Assembly: GCA_964515395.1 (NCBI GenBank)
Contig: CAZERC010000051.1
Location: 1-7,714 of the forward strand
Length of the DNA stretch: 7,714 nucleotides
Source: UBA1876 sp964515395
GTDB lineage: Bacteria > Synergistota > Synergistia > Synergistales > Thermovirgaceae
Reading direction: 5' to 3'
How positions within the stretch are numbered: position 1 is the first letter of the stretch; each line of letters starts with the position of its first letter. The notes beneath the pieces are model-generated. The model saw only the letters and a list, made by a program, of their open reading frames with translations. It had not been told where the DNA came from and did no database searches. A program made the position numbers and the translations under genes. Shown here piece after piece: positions 6,169-7,714 of this stretch.

Positions 6169-6419
6169 TGGCCCCTCAATACGCTGCAGCCTCAGGCGGT
6201 GCTGGGCATCGACTGGATGTGCGCATCACAGGCCATCGACCTGCAGGACAGCCTTCAGCCTGGGAGAGGGACACAGAGGGCATAGGAACTCCTGCGAAAG
6301 CATGTGACTTTCATGGAAGAGGATCGCGCGTTTTATCAGGATCAAAAAAAGTCGCATCACTCATTGCTGACGGCAGCCTCGTCGAAATGATTGAGGACAC
6401 CCTGGGTCGTCTCGAATAA
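6169..6419 (+). pseudogene. C-terminal remnant of a histidine/aromatic amino acid ammonia-lyase (MIO family)
   Basis: From 6169 one frame reads ...VLGIDWMCASQAIDLQ, then GRGTQRA, a TAG at 6283-6285, then ELLRKHVTFMEEDRAFYQDQKK. This matches the HAL/PAL C-terminus (AIE-L--AAQALD--, G-GT--AYE-IR--V-F---DR--Y-D). The TAG falls where family members usually have Tyr, one base from TAT or TAC. After the A7 run at 6344-6350 the match moves to the -1 frame: VASLIADGSLVEMIEDTLGRLE, ending at TAA 6417-6419, again like the family's last residues. About 430-450 upstream codons, including the Ala-Ser-Gly triad that forms the MIO cofactor, are absent; upstream of 6160 nothing matches. With no start, a nonsense codon and a frame change, this is a decayed gene fragment. 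Intact members deaminate His, Phe or Tyr; which one this was is unknown. Confidence 0.75.
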
Positions 6420-6466
6420 AAAAACGAATGCCCCGCGGAGGCAAAAACATTCTCCTCTACGGGGCA
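6418..6466 (-). terminator. Intrinsic terminator of the threonine lyase gene
   Basis: Read on the minus strand, ATGCCCCG (6466-6459) pairs with CGGGGCAT (6434-6427), with an inner GAGG/CCTC helix (6456-6453/6440-6437) and a 12-base loop. TCG and then six T residues (6423-6418) follow. It lies about 64 bases after the lyase stop codon and abuts the end of the MIO-lyase remnant on the other strand. Confidence 0.78.
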
Positions 6467-6529
6467 TCGATGTCTCGTCGACAAGGGTCAGGACATCGGT
6501 TTACGCATTCAAATCCTTTGCCCGGTCAT

Positions 6530-7522
6530 TCAGATTGTCTCACGTCTGGTGTTTAAAATTTTCCACAGCACGGGGGAGTCGATATTGCCGCCGGAGATAA
6601 CGACGCCCGTTTTTCGTCCCCGGGGTTTCATCTTTCCTGAAAGAAGGGCGGCAACACCAACGGCCCCGGCACCTTCGACGATCAGATGATGTTCCTGGTG
6701 CAGGAAGGCAATGGCCTCTTCAATATTCTCTTCCGTGATCTCGCAGATACCGCTTACTCTCTTTTTCGCGAGCGACAGCATTTCCTGGGTAATCCCGCCC
6801 GAAAGGCCGTCGGCGACGGTCTCGCCATACTCCACCTGCTTGACGATTCCGTCCTCCCACGAGACGACCCACGGATTCGACGTCTCCGATTGAACTCCGT
6901 AAACCTCTGCATCGGGATTCAGGGCTTTCGTCGCAATGGCCACGCCGTTCAGAAGCCCTCCGCCCCCTGCGGGAACCAGTACCAGATCCAGGTCCGGTTC
7001 ATCAAGAAACATTTCGAAGGCAAGGGTCCCCTGCCCTGCAATGACAACGGGATCTTCGAAGGAAGAAACGTATGTTTTCCCCTTTTCCCCGGCGTACCGG
7101 TGCGCAGCCTTTTCGGCAGCATCATAGTTTCCATCCACGACATGGAGCTGGACGAACCGGCCTCCACGCCGCGAGATCGCCTCTTTCTTGGTCTCGGGGC
7201 AATCGCGGGGGACAAAGATCTCCGCCATTACGCCAAGTCCTCTGGCGGCGACGGCGACCCCCTGCGCATGATTTCCGCTGGAGCAGGTGGCCACTCCCCT
7301 GTTTCGTTCTTCTTCATTCAGGGAGTTCATTTTATACAGGGCGCCGCGAACCTTGAAGGCGCCGCACATCTGCTGGTTTTCCAGCTTCAGGTAGACGGGT
7401 CCTCCTGCCATTTCGCTTAACTTGTCCGAGTATTGAAGCGGCGTGTGACGTACCTTGTTTCGGAGAAACCGGTATGCCTGGACCACATCGCTAATCGTCG
7501 GGTTCAGAGTTTGTTCTCCCAT
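6530..7522 (-). CDS. Threonine/serine ammonia-lyase, short catabolic type (PLP fold type II)
   Basis: A 330-residue cytoplasmic enzyme. Motifs in order: KLENQQMCGAFKVRGA (about residues 46-61) with the Schiff-base lysine at 57, the CSSGNHAQG PLP-contact segment (80-88), the phosphate-binding loop GGGGL (186-190), DGLSGGI (238-244) and SGGNID near the end (310-315). It has no C-terminal ACT domain, so it resembles TdcB (329 residues) rather than the 500-residue biosynthetic IlvA; isoleucine feedback control is not expected. Family members turn threonine into 2-oxobutanoate and ammonia, or serine into pyruvate; hydroxyectoine EutB-type or hydroxyaspartate lyases and serine racemase are close relatives and cannot be excluded. 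ATG at 7522 follows GGAGG seven bases upstream. It lies 75 bases after the previous gene's stop in the same direction, so cotranscription is possible. Intact. Confidence 0.9.
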   Translation of the reverse strand: MGEQTLNPTISDVVQAYRFLRNKVRHTPLQYSDKLSEMAGGPVYLKLENQQMCGAFKVRGALYKMNSLNEEERNRGVATCSSGNHAQGVAVAARGLGVMAEIFVPRDCPETKKEAISRRGGRFVQLHVVDGNYDAAEKAAHRYAGEKGKTYVSSFEDPVVIAGQGTLAFEMFLDEPDLDLVLVPAGGGGLLNGVAIATKALNPDAEVYGVQSETSNPWVVSWEDGIVKQVEYGETVADGLSGGITQEMLSLAKKRVSGICEITEENIEEAIAFLHQEHHLIVEGAGAVGVAALLSGKMKPRGRKTGVVISGGNIDSPVLWKILNTRRETI

Positions 7523-7543
7523 TTCGTACCTCCATATGTGTTC

Positions 7544-7579
7544 CCGGGGAGCGAAGCAACGCTCCGCTCCCCGGTTTTT
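7544..7579 (+). terminator. Terminator-like hairpin in the 5' leader of the lyase gene, oriented to the plus strand
   Basis: A perfect 10-bp GC-rich stem (7544-7553 with 7565-7574) with an 11-base loop is followed by five T residues on the plus strand (7575-7579). Both flanking genes run on the minus strand, where no U-tract follows. It could stop antisense transcription or act as a 5' hairpin in the lyase messenger, 13 bases upstream of the GGAGG. Confidence 0.5.
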
Positions 7580-7597
7580 GGACCATTTCCTGTGAAC

Positions 7598-7714
7598 CTA
7601 GAACAGGTTCGGGATGTGTCCCTCGTCGTCCACGTCGATGACTTCCGCCGCAGGCTTTTTCGGCGTGGTGGCGGTCACCAGGACGAGCTTCCCGTCGGGG
7701 CGCTCCGACAGCTC
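7598..7714 (-). CDS. C-terminal tail of an unidentified protein
   Basis: On the minus strand a frame runs in from the right edge for 38 codons and ends in TAG at 7598-7600. The visible residues are ELSERPDGKLVLVTATTPKK, then PAAEVIDVDDEGHIPNLF. The last 18 residues are acidic and look like a flexible tail after a beta strand (KLVLVT). I do not recognise the family. Codon choice (GAC, GTC, CTG, CTC, GCC) resembles the neighbouring genes, which supports real coding. It lies 75 bases upstream of the lyase start in the same orientation. Confidence 0.6.
   Translation of the reverse strand, partial: ELSERPDGKLVLVTATTPKKPAAEVIDVDDEGHIPNLF

Noticed and set aside
5991..6419. 142-codon plus-strand open frame taken as a gene
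   Set aside because: Only its last 24 or so residues look like protein (the lyase C-terminus after the A7 run); the rest is out of frame with the lyase similarity and has no ribosome binding site.
6686..7420. 244-codon plus-strand open frame
   Set aside because: It lies antisense to the threonine lyase, has no ribosome binding site and no family-like motifs.

Overview
The window reads as ordinary mid-to-high-GC bacterial chromosome from a draft assembly or metagenome bin: exactly 100 Ns (2148-2247) mark a scaffold join. The gene mix (flavodiiron protein tail, two-cysteine-motif metal permease, phenylacetate-CoA ligase-type enzyme, DapL-like aminotransferase, short threonine lyase) fits an anaerobic or microaerophilic bacterium. 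Desulfobacterota / syntrophic Deltaproteobacteria would be my guess, but no marker gene proves it. There is no phage, insertion sequence, CRISPR array or tRNA that I can support.

Layout. 1-270 (+) is the C-terminal flavodoxin part of an A-type flavoprotein. It ends at a perfect 15-bp terminator hairpin shared with the convergent yjbQ gene (340-738, -). A 89-bp divergent region separates yjbQ from a metal-efflux permease (828-1877, +). That region carries a sigma70-type promoter whose -10 is overlapped by a DtxR/IdeR-like operator. Next comes the start of a Ub-Mut7C gene (1968-2147, +), cut by the N gap. Across the gap lies a nearly complete PLP aminotransferase (2248-3387, -). A 400-bp non-coding region follows, with a near-consensus promoter, a structured RNA segment and a strong intrinsic terminator, just ahead of a paaK-like ligase (3790, +).

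The ligase reading frame is interrupted by an in-frame TAG at 4912-4914. Family-like C-terminal sequence continues in the same frame to a TGA at 5032-5034. Convergent to it is an EamA/DMT permease (5072-6001, -). 6169-6419 (+) holds the previously easy-to-miss C-terminal remnant of a histidine/aromatic ammonia-lyase (MIO family), broken by one in-frame TAG and a -1 shift at an A7 run. A minus-strand terminator at 6418-6466 ends a threonine/serine ammonia-lyase gene (6530-7522, -). Upstream of that is the acidic tail of an unidentified protein (7598-7714, -).

The genes do not form one pathway. The most interesting points are the amber-interrupted ligase, the decayed lyase with its shift-prone A run, the riboswitch-like leader/small RNA before the ligase, and the probable metalloregulator site before the permease. 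I see no clear new multi-gene system here.
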